Source: Brachionus manjavacas (taxonomy: Eukaryota; Rotifera; Eurotatoria; Ploima; Brachionidae). Taken from it: a stretch of 64,000 nucleotides of DNA. How positions within the stretch are numbered: the first letter of the stretch is position 1; every line of letters begins with the position of its first letter. The translations under genes were made by a program, and so were the position numbers. Below the pieces are notes generated by a model. The model did no database searches and was not told the DNA's origin. It worked only from the letters and a program-made list of their open reading frames with translations. Of this stretch, positions 45,560 through 57,949 are shown piece after piece. The stretch covers positions 1,674,001 to 1,738,000 of the forward strand of contig JAHQIY010000012.1 in NCBI GenBank assembly GCA_019054805.1. Reading direction: 5' to 3'.

Positions 45560-45814
45560 TTATAACAACTTTCCTTTTTTTGGACGTCCACGACCATATT
45601 TTCCATTACCCTCATTGGCAACACTCGCTTGGGGGTCCCAAACATCAATCTCTGACTCAAAAAGATCAGCCTGAGGCTCAATCACATTTATTTGTGGTTT
45701 CAAAACATCAACCTGTGTCTGAACAACACCGGGTTTGTTCACAAAATTTTGACCAAAAATGCTAGGTGTTTTTTTCTGGCCTAGGCCTAAGCACAAATTT
45801 TGTTGGCCCTTCAT
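45560..45814 (-). CDS. Short frame with AT-hook-like C-terminus
   Basis: An 84-codon frame with a true ATG at 45814. The middle repeats an eight-residue pattern (VDVLKPQ, INVIEPQ, ADLFESE, IDVWDPQ), and the end is basic (GRGRPKKGK), an AT-hook-like motif. A GC content above the surroundings suggests it is or was coding. It might be the tail exon of a MULE-type transposase, which often ends in such a motif. No family is recognised. Confidence 0.35.
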   Translation of the reverse strand: MKGQQNLCLGLGQKKTPSIFGQNFVNKPGVVQTQVDVLKPQINVIEPQADLFESEIDVWDPQASVANEGNGKYGRGRPKKGKLL

Positions 45815-48224
45815 CCCTTAGAGAGAAAAAAATAATAGCAAAATTAGACTGTAATTTTTTTATACAATATTTGCAAATAATAAACTTAAAAAAAAATAAA
45901 TAAATTTTTGCTACATTTTATTTTCTTATTCTATAAAGTTTTTTTTTTATTCGTCAAAAGCCATTTTTCGTAAAGAACCTCTGCTCATCCGAATCATTAA
46001 AATTTTAGATTTTTAAAGTGACAAAAATCTTAGTGTCTCTTGAAAAAATAGAAAAAAAGGTAATGTTTTTTACCTCTAATTTCAATTTTAAATTAAATAA
46101 ATTTCGAATTTTTTTCTTAAAAAAATGATTTCTGCACCAAAATTCGGACAAATGGGTATCAAATTATTTTTAGCTCAGCTTCGTTCGGGAAAAAATACTA
46201 AAATAATAATTTGGAAAAATTTTCAAACACACATAAAGACTTTTTTGTAAAAAAAAAATTATTCGGCCTATTTAATTCCATTTCTAGGCAGATTTATGAT
46301 AATTTATTGAAAGATAAACATTTAGTGCCAAGATTCGGTTCACTAGACCTGAAGAAATAATGTTTAAACAAAAATATTTTAATAATTCAAAAATAACATA
46401 GAATAAGCATAACAGTTTTTTTGACTATAAAATATTTTTTTTTTCCAAATAAATCCTTCGACTTGAGGATTATTTAATTAAAATGAAGTTTTTAAAGACA
46501 ATTTTAATAAAATTAATTATTTCTGAGCTTTAAATAAAAATAGTTAGTGGAAGATTATTTAAGAAAAAAATTAATATTTGATTTTTGGGTAGGCGTTCTA
46601 TGATTTAATTTTTTTGATAAATTCTTAATCCGGTATAAACCCAAATTATAATCTAAAAATTCAATATTTTTTAAAGATTACTTTCCACATAAAAATCAGG
46701 TCAAGAAACTGTGTGAAAAAAGATAATGAATTTTAAGAAAAAAATATTAATGAATGAAACAAAATGAAAAAACTTGTTCGCTTTTAGATGAGTTTTTTTC
46801 TAGTAAATAGAGAAAATTAAAATAATATTATTTTGTAATTCTGAGAGTTAAATTTTGCTATCAGGTTTTCAATCAAGCGGTTTTTTGACCTCGTTAATGC
46901 TATTCTTATTCTGAATTTTAAAAATTCCTATAGACATTTTAAATCTTCTAATTAGACCCCAAAATTTTCTCATATTTTCTGTGTTAAAAGAATTAATTAA
47001 ACTTATCATCAACAATTTATTACATTTTTTGTTTACGATTAAATAAAGATTTGCTGTAAAATCTGTTTTGTTTATCCTAAAAGTATAAAATTTTAAAATT
47101 TTAATAAAGGCATAAATTTAAAAAAAATTATTAATGGTTTGGATTGCTTGAATATCTCTCCGAAAATTCCGAATTTATTTTTATTAATTGTTAAAGAAAT
47201 GACCTTAGAGCTAAAAAGGTTGAAAAAGGTTAGAACAAATAGTCAATACTCTCTTATTTGAATAGAATGATGAAATATAAATTGTAATTTTTAGCTTAAT
47301 CATAGTGTAAAAGAATAAGAGTAAAATTGGGTTATAAAATAGTGTTTTTAAATTATTTTAATTTTTATTTTTTTAATCTAAAATTGGGTAAACATTTTTT
47401 TTTGTGACCAGCTTTTGGTCACCAAATATGTGACCAGAGATTATGTGAACAAAATGTTCACATTTTGGACTTGATGCTCATGGTCCCATTTTTTTGTGAA
47501 CAATTGTTCACATTTTCCACTAGACCCGATCTTACGTCATTTAGAAATTAAAAAAATGTAATTTTACGATAAATTTCGTAAAATTACGCAATATTATGAT
47601 AATTAACGATAAATAACGTTAATTTACGTAAAATTACCAATTTTCAAAAATGCCAAAAATTCGCTAGATTTTGGCTCTTTTTTGGGTTTACCAATTCAAA
47701 ATTTGATATTTAAATTTTGATTAATTTTTCAACAAAGGATAAATTTTGTAATTTTACGTAAAATAACTCTAATTTATTTTTCAATCTAATTTATTTGATA
47801 AATATTTGGGCAACTTGAAGTTCATGATCATGACCAAATGATCAAAATTTTATAGATTAGAATCTTAATAAAAATGATGAAATAATGAAGCTTTTTTAAT
47901 TTTATTTTAATAAAACAAAAAAGGTTTATTATTTCAATTAAGAAAGAAACAAATCTTTTTTTCTAATCTATCTTTAATTGATTCTTCTAAAATCTTTATT
48001 CCAAAATTTTAAAGACAATTATTAAAGGACGTTATTTTTGCTAATAACAATTTTTTTTCACCTGCTTGTAAAATTGTGTTTATGATAGCAAAATTTTTTC
48101 TTTTAATTGCGAATAGAAAAGAAAAAAAACCTTAAAAATTTTGATAAAATTTTATTCATATTCAGTTTGAAAAGAAGAAAAAAGAAATTAAGATTAGTAA
48201 TGACAAAAAAATTAAAAAATTTCA
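45815..48224. other. Gene-poor AT-rich region with TTACGTAAA-rich stretch
   Basis: About 47525-47660 is full of TTACGATAAA/TTACGTAAAATTACC words like the terminal repeats of the Tc1-like elements. About 47405-47515 has palindromic GTGAACAAAATGTTCAC and GTGAACAATTGTTCAC. No gene is seen. Confidence 0.45.
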
Positions 48225-48520
48225 AATATAAATCTAATTTTTCGCTGTCTTTTTGATTTTCTGTAATTCTTTTTTTAGTTGTAGAACCACGAGGTCCACG
48301 GCGTTTTGGACCATTTGTAGATTTTTGTACATCAGCTTGATAATTTTGATCAATATTTAAATCATTCGGTTAAACTAATTGTAAAGGATTTTATAAGTTT
48401 TCACTATTTATAACATCGGATAAATGGTAATACTCTTGAAACGGTTTTTCAAAAGAAGTAGCTTGTTTTTGTTGCTGTTGTTGTTGAGATTCAGATGGAT
48501 GAATTTGTAATGCTTTTTTT
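48225..48520 (-). pseudogene. Possible MULE-type transposase tail
   Basis: Minus strand, with stops: HPSESQQQQQQKQATSFEK, then SDVINSENL, then STNGPKRRGPRGSTTKK. The Gln run and basic Gly/Arg motif resemble the low-complexity C-terminal tails following the SWIM finger in Mutator-like transposases, but the finger itself is absent. Confidence 0.35.
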
Positions 48521-49043
48521 TGTAAAAATAATTTAGATGTAAAAATTTTTGTGGGTTTATTTTTTTATTGTCAAATTTTTTTAAAAGAAATTAAAAATGA
48601 TTTCATAAAATGAGAATCAGAAAACAGGATGTCTAGAAAATTTTGAACAATACAAAAAAATAATCAAAAAATTTTTAAGTAGTCAAAATTTGAAATAAAA
48701 ATAGATTATAATAAAATACAAACTATATCATCTAATAGAATATTTTTTTAGCTTTCTTTTGATAAATAAATTGTCCAAAAAAAAATTTTAAACCGCTCTA
48801 AAACTCTTTTAAAAATACTGAGACTAAATTCATAAAAAAAACTAATCTATAAAGTTTAGAAATTCATTTTGTACTAAAATTTTACCACACCATGACAATT
48901 CCTGGAAATTTTTTTGTCACATAATGTTTGGAATGCTTTTTTTATTGTTTACATGGACTTTTTATAACTCATTAATTCTTTTTGGCTTTTAATCGGTGAT
49001 TTTATTGATTTGTACCATTTTTTTGATTTTTCCTTAAAAATGG

Positions 49044-49365
49044 AAAAAAAAAAGTAACTGAGGCGCTAAGGTGGCAAATAATTGGGCTGTTGAAGGATAA
49101 GACAAAGTCTCAACAAAAAATAGCTGATTTAGTAGGAGTTTCGAGAAAATGCGTGTTTACAACAAAGTATAATTATGAGAAGACTTCAGTAGAATCTCTC
49201 CAAAACTCCAAAGAATTACCAAGGTCTGGTATGCTAAGTCGAGATGAATCGTACATTTTTAGAAAGGTCAGAATCAATCCTACAAAAAGCTATAGACAAC
49301 TAGCATCTGACTTTATCCCTAAGTTTTCAAATACTAGTGTTAATAAAGCACTGTTAGAAAAATAG
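49044..49365 (+). pseudogene. Tc1-type transposase N-terminus, cut by an LTR element
   Basis: From 49057 the frame reads VTEALRWQIIGLLKDKTKSQ and QKIADLVGVSRKCV, then ELPRSGMLSRDESYIFRKVR and NPTKSYRQLASDF. This is the paired-type helix-turn-helix domain of Tc1 transposases, including the linker L-P-R-S-G-R. The ATG at 49044 is out of frame by one base across a run of ten A. The rest is missing: an LTR retrotransposon begins seven bases after the stop. It is a different Tc1 family from the one at 20 kb. Confidence 0.8.
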
Positions 49366-49371
49366 AGAGTA

Positions 49372-50153
49372 TGTAATACAACCTACGTATCACTTGATCA
49401 TCAGCTTCTCAACTGATGCGCAATGATAAGAAAGAATTAACACAATTGTCACGTATCTCAGAAGATAGACGCTTCTATATGCTGATATAAACATTTATAT
49501 AATAGCTCACATCATGTCTTAATTATAAGCCCGTGTTCTTGACACGAACTCATGGGTATAAATAATGATTCCATTCTCAGTGCTTGGAGAGATATTTTTA
49601 GTGATCACACTAACTATTTAAATTGTTAGAGCTCAACAATTATTTAATAAACTATTCAAAAGTATACTTGTTTTATCATTAACCCGCCTTACATCTTGGT
49701 AGCAGCGATAAGTAAAAATGTCCACAATGAGTTTCTTTTCATTGCCAATATCCATGGAATATTGCGAAAGTTTGCCCGTTCAGGCACTTGTTCACATGTT
49801 AAAAGCTCAGAACTACTTGGAAACCGATTTTCACTACCTTGAGGAAAATGGAACATTAGTAAATGACTCAACAAGCTGATTGGTTGGAGAAAATAACGGC
49901 TACTAAGGCTCCTAAGAAACTATTAGTCTTCTTAGGAGAACAATAACAAATCAAATTATGGAAGGAATCGGAACAAAGGAAAATGGAGCAACCCGAAGAA
50001 ATCATACTTAGCAGAAGAAACGGAAGAACCAGAGACAAACAATCGTAATCTTGATACTGAATACGTATACGTTTGCACAACAGGTAACTTACTGAGAATA
50101 AATGGTCTTGTTGACGGTAAACCAGTTCTCTTCCAAGAATAACCCGCCTTACA
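49372..50153 (+). mobile_element. Internally deleted LTR retrotransposon with 4-bp target duplication
   Basis: The 5' LTR runs from TGTAATACAACC at 49372 to CCCGCCTTACA at about 49694. A primer-binding-site-like TTGGTAGCAGCG follows. A gag-like frame starts at ATG 49719 and stops after about 52 codons. Near 50060-50130 another frame has NLLRINGLVDGKPVL, the region leading into a retroviral-type protease. It then jumps directly to AACCCGCCTTACA, the last bases of the 3' LTR, ending at 50153. AGTA precedes the element (49368-49371) and follows it (50154-50157). Protease core, polymerase and integrase are gone. Confidence 0.75.
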
Positions 50154-50997
50154 AGTATATTTTTTACATCGGTCACATTGTTGAAGAGTAAAAAAAGTTT
50201 ATTATTAATAATAATAATAATAATTTAAGCTACAGCAGGAGACCTGCGGAGAAAGGCTATACGTAAGCTTGCTATGTTAGCTGTCTGATTTTTACATACC
50301 ATAATAATAAAATTATTTTATAGTTTTACAATAAAATAGTTAATAAAATAAAAGTAAAGTAATAAAAGCTAAAGTATTGTTTGTTTGATTTTTTAGATTT
50401 TCAATGGCAAAATCATATTATTTAATTTAAAAAAAACTTCATTTTTTTGTAGATATTTTTATGCTCTATTCAAAAATATGATGAGCTTTGGGGTGTATCT
50501 GGAAAGTTATGAGGGTTTTTTGGGTGTTTTGTGTTGTTATTTTTTGAATGAAAATGGGCGTACAGTAAAATTCAGATAATTAGAAATAAATGAATTAAAA
50601 AAAAAATTTGAACCCCTATAAATATTTTGGCGATTTAGACCCGGTGTTGTTTTTTTGTAATCTTGATGGGTGTATGTGTTAGACATAGCCGAAAAAGTAC
50701 AAAAACGAAAATGGCCTTTTAAAAGTATGATCTCATTGTCTATCCATGAAATATATGAAACATGTCACTCTTATTTCAATTGATCTATCTTAATTTTCTC
50801 CTTGTTTTGTTGTTATTAAATAATTAAATGATATCAAATCTTTTATTCAAAATATTTTTTAAAAATCTCTAAATTTATAATTCGATATTAATATTTAAAA
50901 TCTAAATACGTTCTTTCTAAAACAAAATTGAAAAAAATATTGGCCGTGTTTAAAAGATTTTAGAAAAAAATTTCTTAGTTGACTTTATCCTAAATTT
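50154..50997. other. AT-rich DNA with AAT microsatellite
   Basis: An (AAT)n run lies at about 50200-50224. About 50570-50670 resembles part of the 435-bp tandem unit at 13.9-14.8 kb. No gene is seen. Confidence 0.5.
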
Positions 50998-53900
50998 TTA
51001 AAATATAGATTGAAACCATTGCAAAATTGATGTCAAAATCCAGTTAAAAATCATGTTTATAAATTGGAAAATACCATTCTGTTCTTCATTTGGCACTTCA
51101 TTGCACAAATCAGGCTCATAATAAGTGTTCATTGATTTTGTTTGATTTTTGGGTCCAAAAAATTGTCCTGCACAAAAATTGGACATCCTGGTGGAATTGT
51201 AAAATTCCCTGAATGATTTTGCGACATAGTCATTTGTTTGAATGGTTTCAAAAGCTTGATTCACCGCTTGATTAAACGTTTCCTCACTGTCACCAAAATT
51301 TGGAACTTGAGCATTTCCGGTCTGATTCAATTTCACCAGTAGCATAGCATAATCATCAAAGTATGGTACACTAATGCATTCTTTAAAGCTGGGTTTACGC
51401 GGGTAATATGTCAGAAAATGAAAGCACATTTCCTGCCTGGTACTGGGACCTCCCTTGAAAAAAAAAATTTTTTTACTCCTCAAAAATCAAATTGTATTCA
51501 CTTACAAATACAAACTCATTTTTACCAGTTGTCTTGTAGACACATTGAGTAATTAGTTCGTCATCCTGTTTAAAAAATAGAATTTAACTTTAAAAATCAA
51601 GGAAAAATTGATGGATTTATTACTGAGGTAATGTCAACATAAGGATTGAGGGTGTACGATGTTTGATAGTTAAAGTCGTAGTTTTCATTGAAGAAAAGAT
51701 AGCCAATGTCTTTTCCTTTTCTTATTATTTTTGTCCATACTTCAACACCGACCAGATGAGTATGCGGGATGGCCGATACAATGGTTATATTTTCTTTGTT
51801 CAACTTTATTCATATTTTTTAAATATTCAATTTTTTTTAAACTAATAATTTCAAATTAAACTAACATCTTTGATGCATTCATTAAAGCAGTATGTTTTTA
51901 TGGGGAAGCGTTCTACACCTGGTGGTATGGCGATCGCTAACTTTGATGAACCGGTACCAAGGGTGTAAACACCTAGCTCTTTTGGTCTCAACGATTTAGT
52001 CATGTAATATCTCCAGGTAATTTTTTCAATGTAACCAAGTACCTCTTGAGGGTTATCATAGTGAATTTCAAAAATATAGCTTGAATAGTCGGTGTCACCA
52101 CCAATTGGATAGCTTTGAGGTAAAATTATTTAATTTGTTTAATTTTAATTGTTAATGAGATAAAAAAAGTAATTTCACCCCATGTCTTTTGGATAAATTT
52201 CAATGTTCTGTCCACCATACGCCCATCCGAACGCAATTGATTGACAATTTATCATTTTATGCTCATCTTTATCACAATCTACAGGCGAGGAACCTTGGCT
52301 AATGTTAAAATCCTTTTTACATTCGTATATTAAAGTATGATGCATTCGTTCCATATTCATTTTTGGCAAAATCAACTCCCACTATTTTAGAAACAAAATA
52401 ATTAAAATGATCAATTAAAAAAAATATTAATCTACCAATAACCCTTGCAAATAAATTTATAAATTTTCATCAATCTTTGCCAATTACTCCTGATTTCTAA
52501 CATATTTTATTAATTAAAAAAAAAAGTCGGGTAATTTGCAATTAATTTGCAAGGTATTTAACTATTATTTTACCTCAATTTTTTTTATACAGAACCTGAA
52601 AATAGTTACTAAACAGTGACAGTTAAATAAAAAAAATTTATTTATGTTTTCTTTTTTCAGAAATTTCAGAAAACTTTTTTTAAAGAAAAAAAATCTAAAT
52701 GTTATTGACTTTTTTTGGTAAGAAAAGGTAAAAAATAATAACTAAGAAACATTTTCTATTCCAGCTGTTAAATTTAGCTTTGAAAATTTAAAAGAATTAA
52801 AAAAAAATTACACTATATCATTTCCATTTTAAAATAGTCATTCAGATTGGGAAAAAAATATTTTTTAGAGAATATTTTTCATTCTTTAGAAAACTTTTTT
52901 TCTAAAAATTAAACAAAATTTAAATTTTTGAATTTTTTTCACTTCTTTAAATTACAAAAAATAAAAAAAATTTCCGCAAAAATAATCTACTACCAATTTT
53001 AAATAGCCAAATAATATTAAGCTTTTAAAAATTACCTTGTAAATGTGTCTTTTTTGCGTGAACTCTTTTGGTACTTGAAAACCTTTGCAGACATAAAATG
53101 TGTCCTTTTTGGGTAGAATCACATGAGAAATAGTGGCGTCCAGTATTTCCATATCATCTGGTTCAAAACTGTCCTTCACAGGTGGTGAACTGATAAAACT
53201 AACAACTTTTCCGCCTCTATTCATTCCATGATAACTAATATCTTGACCTGGTGATGGATCTTCGTTACCATAAGCAAAAATGATATAAGGTGAGCCTTGT
53301 TTAATGGTCAAATCGTCCGAGTCACAGAGCTTTATCTTTCGCGTAAATTTGAACACATTAATTCCGTTCGATTCAGAAAAGTACAACAGCTTCCAGTCCT
53401 GATTTGCATCTACAAGAACCTGGCGACCAACAATGTGTCTATCAGTGAAGTTTACTTGGCCATTTGAGACCCATCCGATAACCACATCACTTCCATCCAT
53501 TCCTCCATTCGGACTAAAGCCGAATCCAACCCAACCATTAGTCTTACAGTGTAGTTCTACAGTTACATCAGAATCTGTATAGTTCCAGTAAATTTTGTAT
53601 AAACCATTGATCAAGTCCAAGTCAAACTGATAGTTTGCGGTAGGCTGGGAATTCAAAACTGGTTCAGCTGGCTTCACAGGACATCTAAAAGGTCCATTGG
53701 TTTGAGTTAGTAGTTCAACCTGGATTTCTTGGACTGTGCTTAGCAAAACAGTTTCACCAATGTAGTCAATTTGATCCCCTAAGGCAAAAACAACGGTCAT
53801 CGGCCCGGTCACTATTTCCAAGTCTTCGTTTCTGGTCTCGTTTTCACAATCGACTTTGATGTTTCTTTTAAATTTTAGTACAGTAGAATTGTTTTGGTTG

Positions 53901-54229
53901 AATGAGTCCAGAGGAATCCAGTTTAGGTCTGAATCGTGCACGATTGAGTTATTAGGCAGCAAGTTTCGGTCAGAAAAATGCCCGATTCCATCAGAGTTGA
54001 CCCAGCTGAGGATGACATCTGAAAAAGTTGGGGACTTGAGGCCAAAAAGAACCCATCTGGCATTGGTGTAGTGCAGTTCCAGTGTGATCTCGGTGTCATC
54101 GTGGTTCCAGTAGAGTTTCAGACTCTGGGACAAATCTTGACTGCTTTGATATTGTTCTGTCGGCTCGACAGACTGTGCTGCCGCCAATATAGGTAAAATA
54201 AAAGCTAGAATAAAGTTTATTTTAAACAT
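50998..54229 (-). CDS. DBH-like copper monooxygenase with two DOMON domains
   Basis: Six exons, all GT-AG and in frame: 54229-53036, 52381-52179, 52112-51866, 51803-51624, 51565-51506, 51453-50998; 779 residues. Residues 1-18 are a signal peptide (MFKINFILAFILPILAAAQ). Two DOMON domains follow, at about 30-170 (LKLYWNHDDTEITLELHY) and 200-345 (YKIYWNYTDSDVTVELHCKT). The type II ascorbate-dependent copper domains keep all six expected ligands: His412/His413 (MHHTLIYEC), His483 (FEIHYDNP), His562/His564 (PHTHLVG) and Met637 (QEMCFHF). It therefore looks catalytically competent as a monooxygenase of the DBH/MOXD1 group; the substrate cannot be told. The last 25 residues are hydrophobic and could anchor it in the membrane. 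Standard MOXD1 has one DOMON domain. Confidence 0.93.
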
Positions 54230-55540
54230 TTTATAAATAAAATATATTTTATCTTGTTTAAATACTATTTTGAAATAGGTAAATTTACTAATTAGGTAAA
54301 AATACTTTCGTGTTTAAATTATTTATTTTGTCGTCATTGCTGAATCCTCTGAAATTTTATTGTCTTCAGTACAACTCTTTTTTTATTAATTTAAAATATA
54401 ACTCTTTTCTCCTTAGAAATTTTTTTTCTATTTTTCAATACCAAGCGTTTGTTCACATTAAAAGCTAGACGAAAAATCAAAAAATGTTCGTCATTTCCCT
54501 CTTTTTTCAAGATTTCTGTTTCTTTTTTATTGGTTTTTAAAGGTGAAATTTAAAAAGAATGCTGGAACATTTTGTTCAAATTCATTAAAAAATTGAGTCA
54601 TTTACCTTTTTGATCAAATAAATTTTTTTTCATTTTCAGTCATGATTCTTCAAATATCATGGGGTTTAGCATTTTTTTTTCAATAAAGTTAAATATAACT
54701 TTTTTTGTTCCATTAAAAATACCATATTGAATAATTTATATAAATTAAGCGTCTGTTCACTTTATAAACTCAATTTTTCTTCAACATTCAAAAAGAATCA
54801 GGCTGGATTTTTACTGATGTTTTTTAAAGGTAAATTTTTTAAATTTGCACTGTAATATCTATGACGCTGTTGCCATTAAAAATGTCAATTCTATTTTAAT
54901 AAAATAAATCTTAAAAAAAATTTTCAATGGAAATTGACCCTGGCGATTCGCGTCGTTGAATACTAGCATTTACGAGCAACGCAAATCTATCATTTTTTTG
55001 ATTCCACGAATTGTTCTGAAACTGATTCTGCGTCTCAACAGACACTTCTTCTAGTTCAACTGTTTCTGAATATGAAGTATTGCTGAGGGTGATTTTAATG
55101 AATTACTTTGGTCCAAAGAGAATTATTCTTTATGCCACATTCCTTGTTCAAATCTGAATTTTATCATTTTATATTTTTTTTTCGAAAAAAATATAAACTA
55201 TAATGCTTCAACCCTTTCATTGAGGTTCCGTGAATTTCATTAATTCAAGGAATTAAAATACAAACAAAGTATAAGAAAATACATGTATCCTGTTTTAAAA
55301 CAAAATTATTTTTTTTGAAACACCTTTTTGAACAAAAAAATTACATAGTTAAATCAAAGCCTCTTGGAAGGCATTTCCCACAAGAAATTCATTTATTTTA
55401 ATTTGTTTTGACTTTTCCAAATACTGTTTTACATTTGAAACAACTTTTTTGGTGGTTCAGTGGAGATATTTCAATTTCAGACTCTTCTTCATCCTCTTCA
55501 TTTTTTTTTTAATAGTTTTTTTATTTCTTTTTAAAGAAAG
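54230..55540. other. Upstream region of the monooxygenase gene; possible transposon scrap
   Basis: Mostly AT-rich. A minus-strand open stretch at about 55095-54920 (SETVELEEVSVETQNQFQNN) is acidic and Gln/Asn-rich and might be a transposase N-terminus; this is weak. The word AAGCGT(T/C)TGTTCAC occurs at about 54444 and 54749. Confidence 0.35.
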
Positions 55541-56535
55541 GCTACGAGCAGGGCTCCTTCAGCTAGTTATATTATTTTAAAGTCTTTTTATAAACAAAAT
55601 TTAGACTAAATAAACATAAAATGAACAAAAAAATAGTAACTTAGTTTTTTTAAATTGATACCAAAGTCAAAATTAAAGAGAAAAAAAAATCAAAAATCCA
55701 AAAATTAAAAATCAATTTTAAGTATTAAAAAAATTGTAAATAACTAAGAAGCAACCACATAAGGGAGTCGATATACTCACAAATCTAGATGTAAAACCTC
55801 GGTTGTATTCATCCACCAATCTGGCAATCAGTGGTAATGAATAGTTAAGACTTTTATATATTTTTCATTTAAATCAGAGAGACGATCAGTTATGGATTCA
55901 AACCTAAATGTTTTTCCAAACTCTGAGAGATCGGTGCTATTGGTACGGAAAGGTAACTTAAGGATAGATCTGATTGCATTGTTTTGAAAAACTTGTAGTT
56001 TATGAAGGTTAGTATCAGAGAGGAGATTTATTCTTAGGAAGGAGTAATCTATAATTGATCCGATCAGGCAATTAAAAATATTACTTAGGTTAGATTGTCT
56101 TAATTTCCAAATTTTTTTGGACAAAATTCTAATAATGTTCAGTCTATCTGAGCATTTCTTTTCAATGTTTTCAACATGGGGCTTAAAAGTAAGACACTCA
56201 TCCAATATGAAACCAAGGAATTAATTTCTTGGTAATATTTTAGATATAAGTTTATTTGATTTAGGAGATGCCCAGGTTTTTTGAAAATAAAAAAAGTTGC
56301 TTAGTCATCTGCAAAAAGAAGTGACTGGCTATGATTATGTTTAGATCTTAGAGGAATGTCATTAATAAATATGCTAAATAAAATAGGGCTTATGACTGCG
56401 CCTCGTGTAACACCAGCTCGAATGGGAGACATATCTGACAGATGATAATTTATTGAGACGCAAAATTTTCGGCTTGACAAGAATGATCTAACTAGGTTCA
56501 CAATGTATAAGGGAGTCTTGATTTGAACCAACTTA
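55541..56535 (-). mobile_element. LINE (family A relative), 3' half, broken
   Basis: Minus strand. 56531-56301 encodes part of the reverse transcriptase (LVRSFLSSRKFCVSINYHLS, AGVTRGAVISPILFSIFIND, SLLFADD). 56205-55828 encodes the following part (KKCSDRLNIIRILSKK, LQVFQNNAIRSILKLPF). The usual GVPQGS box is GVTRGA. The tail CTGAAGGAGCCC ends near 55541. It resembles family A but differs enough to be a separate subfamily. Confidence 0.8.
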
Positions 56536-56650
56536 TAAATACCAAAATAAAATTTATAATTTTAAATAAATTAATTTTAAATTTTTATTGCACAATTTTT
56601 ATTTAGAAAAATTTACTGAAAATTAATTAAGTTTTTAACAATAAAAAATT

Positions 56651-57055
56651 TCAGAGTTGTTTAAAAGTCTTTAAAAAAAGTCCAAGTCAGGACTGGTTCA
56701 ATGTGTTTTTACCATTTTTGTGGTCTATTTGCTTCAGGCCAACTTTTGTTCCATTTCATACGCCAATTTCTGCTAGTGTTGGATACGGTCAAAACAAACC
56801 GGTCCATTACACGGACGATTTTTTAAACAATAAAATAAACAGTCTGAATTAATCGGGCGGCAAAAAAACCGGCCAACCTTTAGGAAGGCGGTCTTTCAGC
56901 TTGGCAGTCAAAATTGTGGACTGCCAAGCTGAAAAAATATAAAAATAAGATAATAAAAAAAAATCAAAGTTTTTGGTGGGACTTTTGAAAAAAAAAAAAA
57001 AAAAAGCTTTGACTTAGACTTGACTTGAGACTTGTGACTTATAAACTATACAAAT
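56651..57055. repeat. Foldback repeat, second copy, with inserted DNA
   Basis: The left arm (CAGAGTTGTTTAAAAGTC, 56653) and right arm (GACTTGACTTGAGACTTGTG, about 57017-57036) match the element at 6917-7067. About 230 bp of less AT-rich DNA with a strong hairpin lies between them. Confidence 0.65.
56894..56934. repeat. Perfect 16-bp-stem hairpin
   Basis: TTTCAGCTTGGCAGTC and GACTGCCAAGCTGAAA form a perfect stem with a nine-base loop. It lies in the DNA inserted between the arms of the foldback repeat. It could be the end of another small transposon or a structured RNA; nothing decides this. Confidence 0.85.
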
Positions 57056-57229
57056 TTGTTGATCAAACGTAAATATCGAAATAAACTGATTCATCAGTAT
57101 ATCTTGAAAAAAATATTCATTTTTTATTTTTATCAAATTTTTTATTAAATTTATCTAATTTTGTTATGACATTTACTTATGCAACCATAAATATCAACAA
57201 ATACAACTTTAAGTTAAAATTTTATAAAC

Positions 57230-57490
57230 CTCCAACATCGTGCATCATGAAGTTTTTAATAAACTTAAATTACTAACAGTCTCGAATCGGCTTTTTGAGT
57301 TGAGTGAGAGATATGTTGGGACAGGACTGAGTCATTATATTCCATTGATTGTCAGACTGGTGGAGGAATACAATACAGGTTTCGAATCAAGACATATTGA
57401 ATACCCAACTCCATTCTGTAATTGTTATTATCTCCACTTTTTTCCTGAAGCTTCAACTATGTAAACATGTGTCACATGTAACAATCAACA
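57230..57490 (+). mobile_element. LINE family A, 3' coding scrap
   Basis: Plus strand: MHHEVFNKLKLLTVSNRLFE, then LSERYVGTGLSHYIPLIVRL, nearly the same as the C-terminal part at 35.1-35.5 kb and 9.5 kb. The 3' tail is missing; the inverted repeat of the next element starts at 57504. Confidence 0.85.
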
Positions 57491-57949
57491 TAACAGCTAT
57501 GATTTTCTGTTTTTACGTAATTTTACGTGAAGTTCTGTAATATCCGGTAATATTACGTAAATTCTGGTAAAATTACGTAAATTTGCCAAAGTAAAAAAAA
57601 AGTATATTTACCGGATTTTACTGGAATTTTCGTAAAATTTCCGGATTTTACGTAATTTTTGTAAAAAGTAAAAATTCCAAAAAATACCAACTTTTTTGAG
57701 AATTTTGACATTTTTTGACTTTTTTAAAAATTTTTTGAGCCTGAATTCGGAAAAAAATACTTTTTTTACGTAATTTTACCTGAAATTTTATTTGAAAATG
57801 GTAATTTTTAGGAAAAAAAGTAAATTTACAAAATGTATCCAATGTTGAAATAATTGAATAATTAAATCTTATGTTTACAAACTAATTTTGTGTAATTAGA
57901 ACATATATAAGTGAAAGAATTTTTTTTTAATTTTTTACAACACAATCTA

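Noticed and set aside
47405-47515. Palindromes GTGAACAAAATGTTCAC and GTGAACAATTGTTCAC as a hormone-response-like site
   Set aside because: They resemble nuclear receptor half-sites, but similar words are scattered in repeats at 43.1, 58.4 and 61.2 kb, so a repeat origin is likelier.
50200-50224. AAT run as a possible CRISPR or satellite signal
   Set aside because: It is a short simple microsatellite; no spaced direct repeats of CRISPR type occur in the window.
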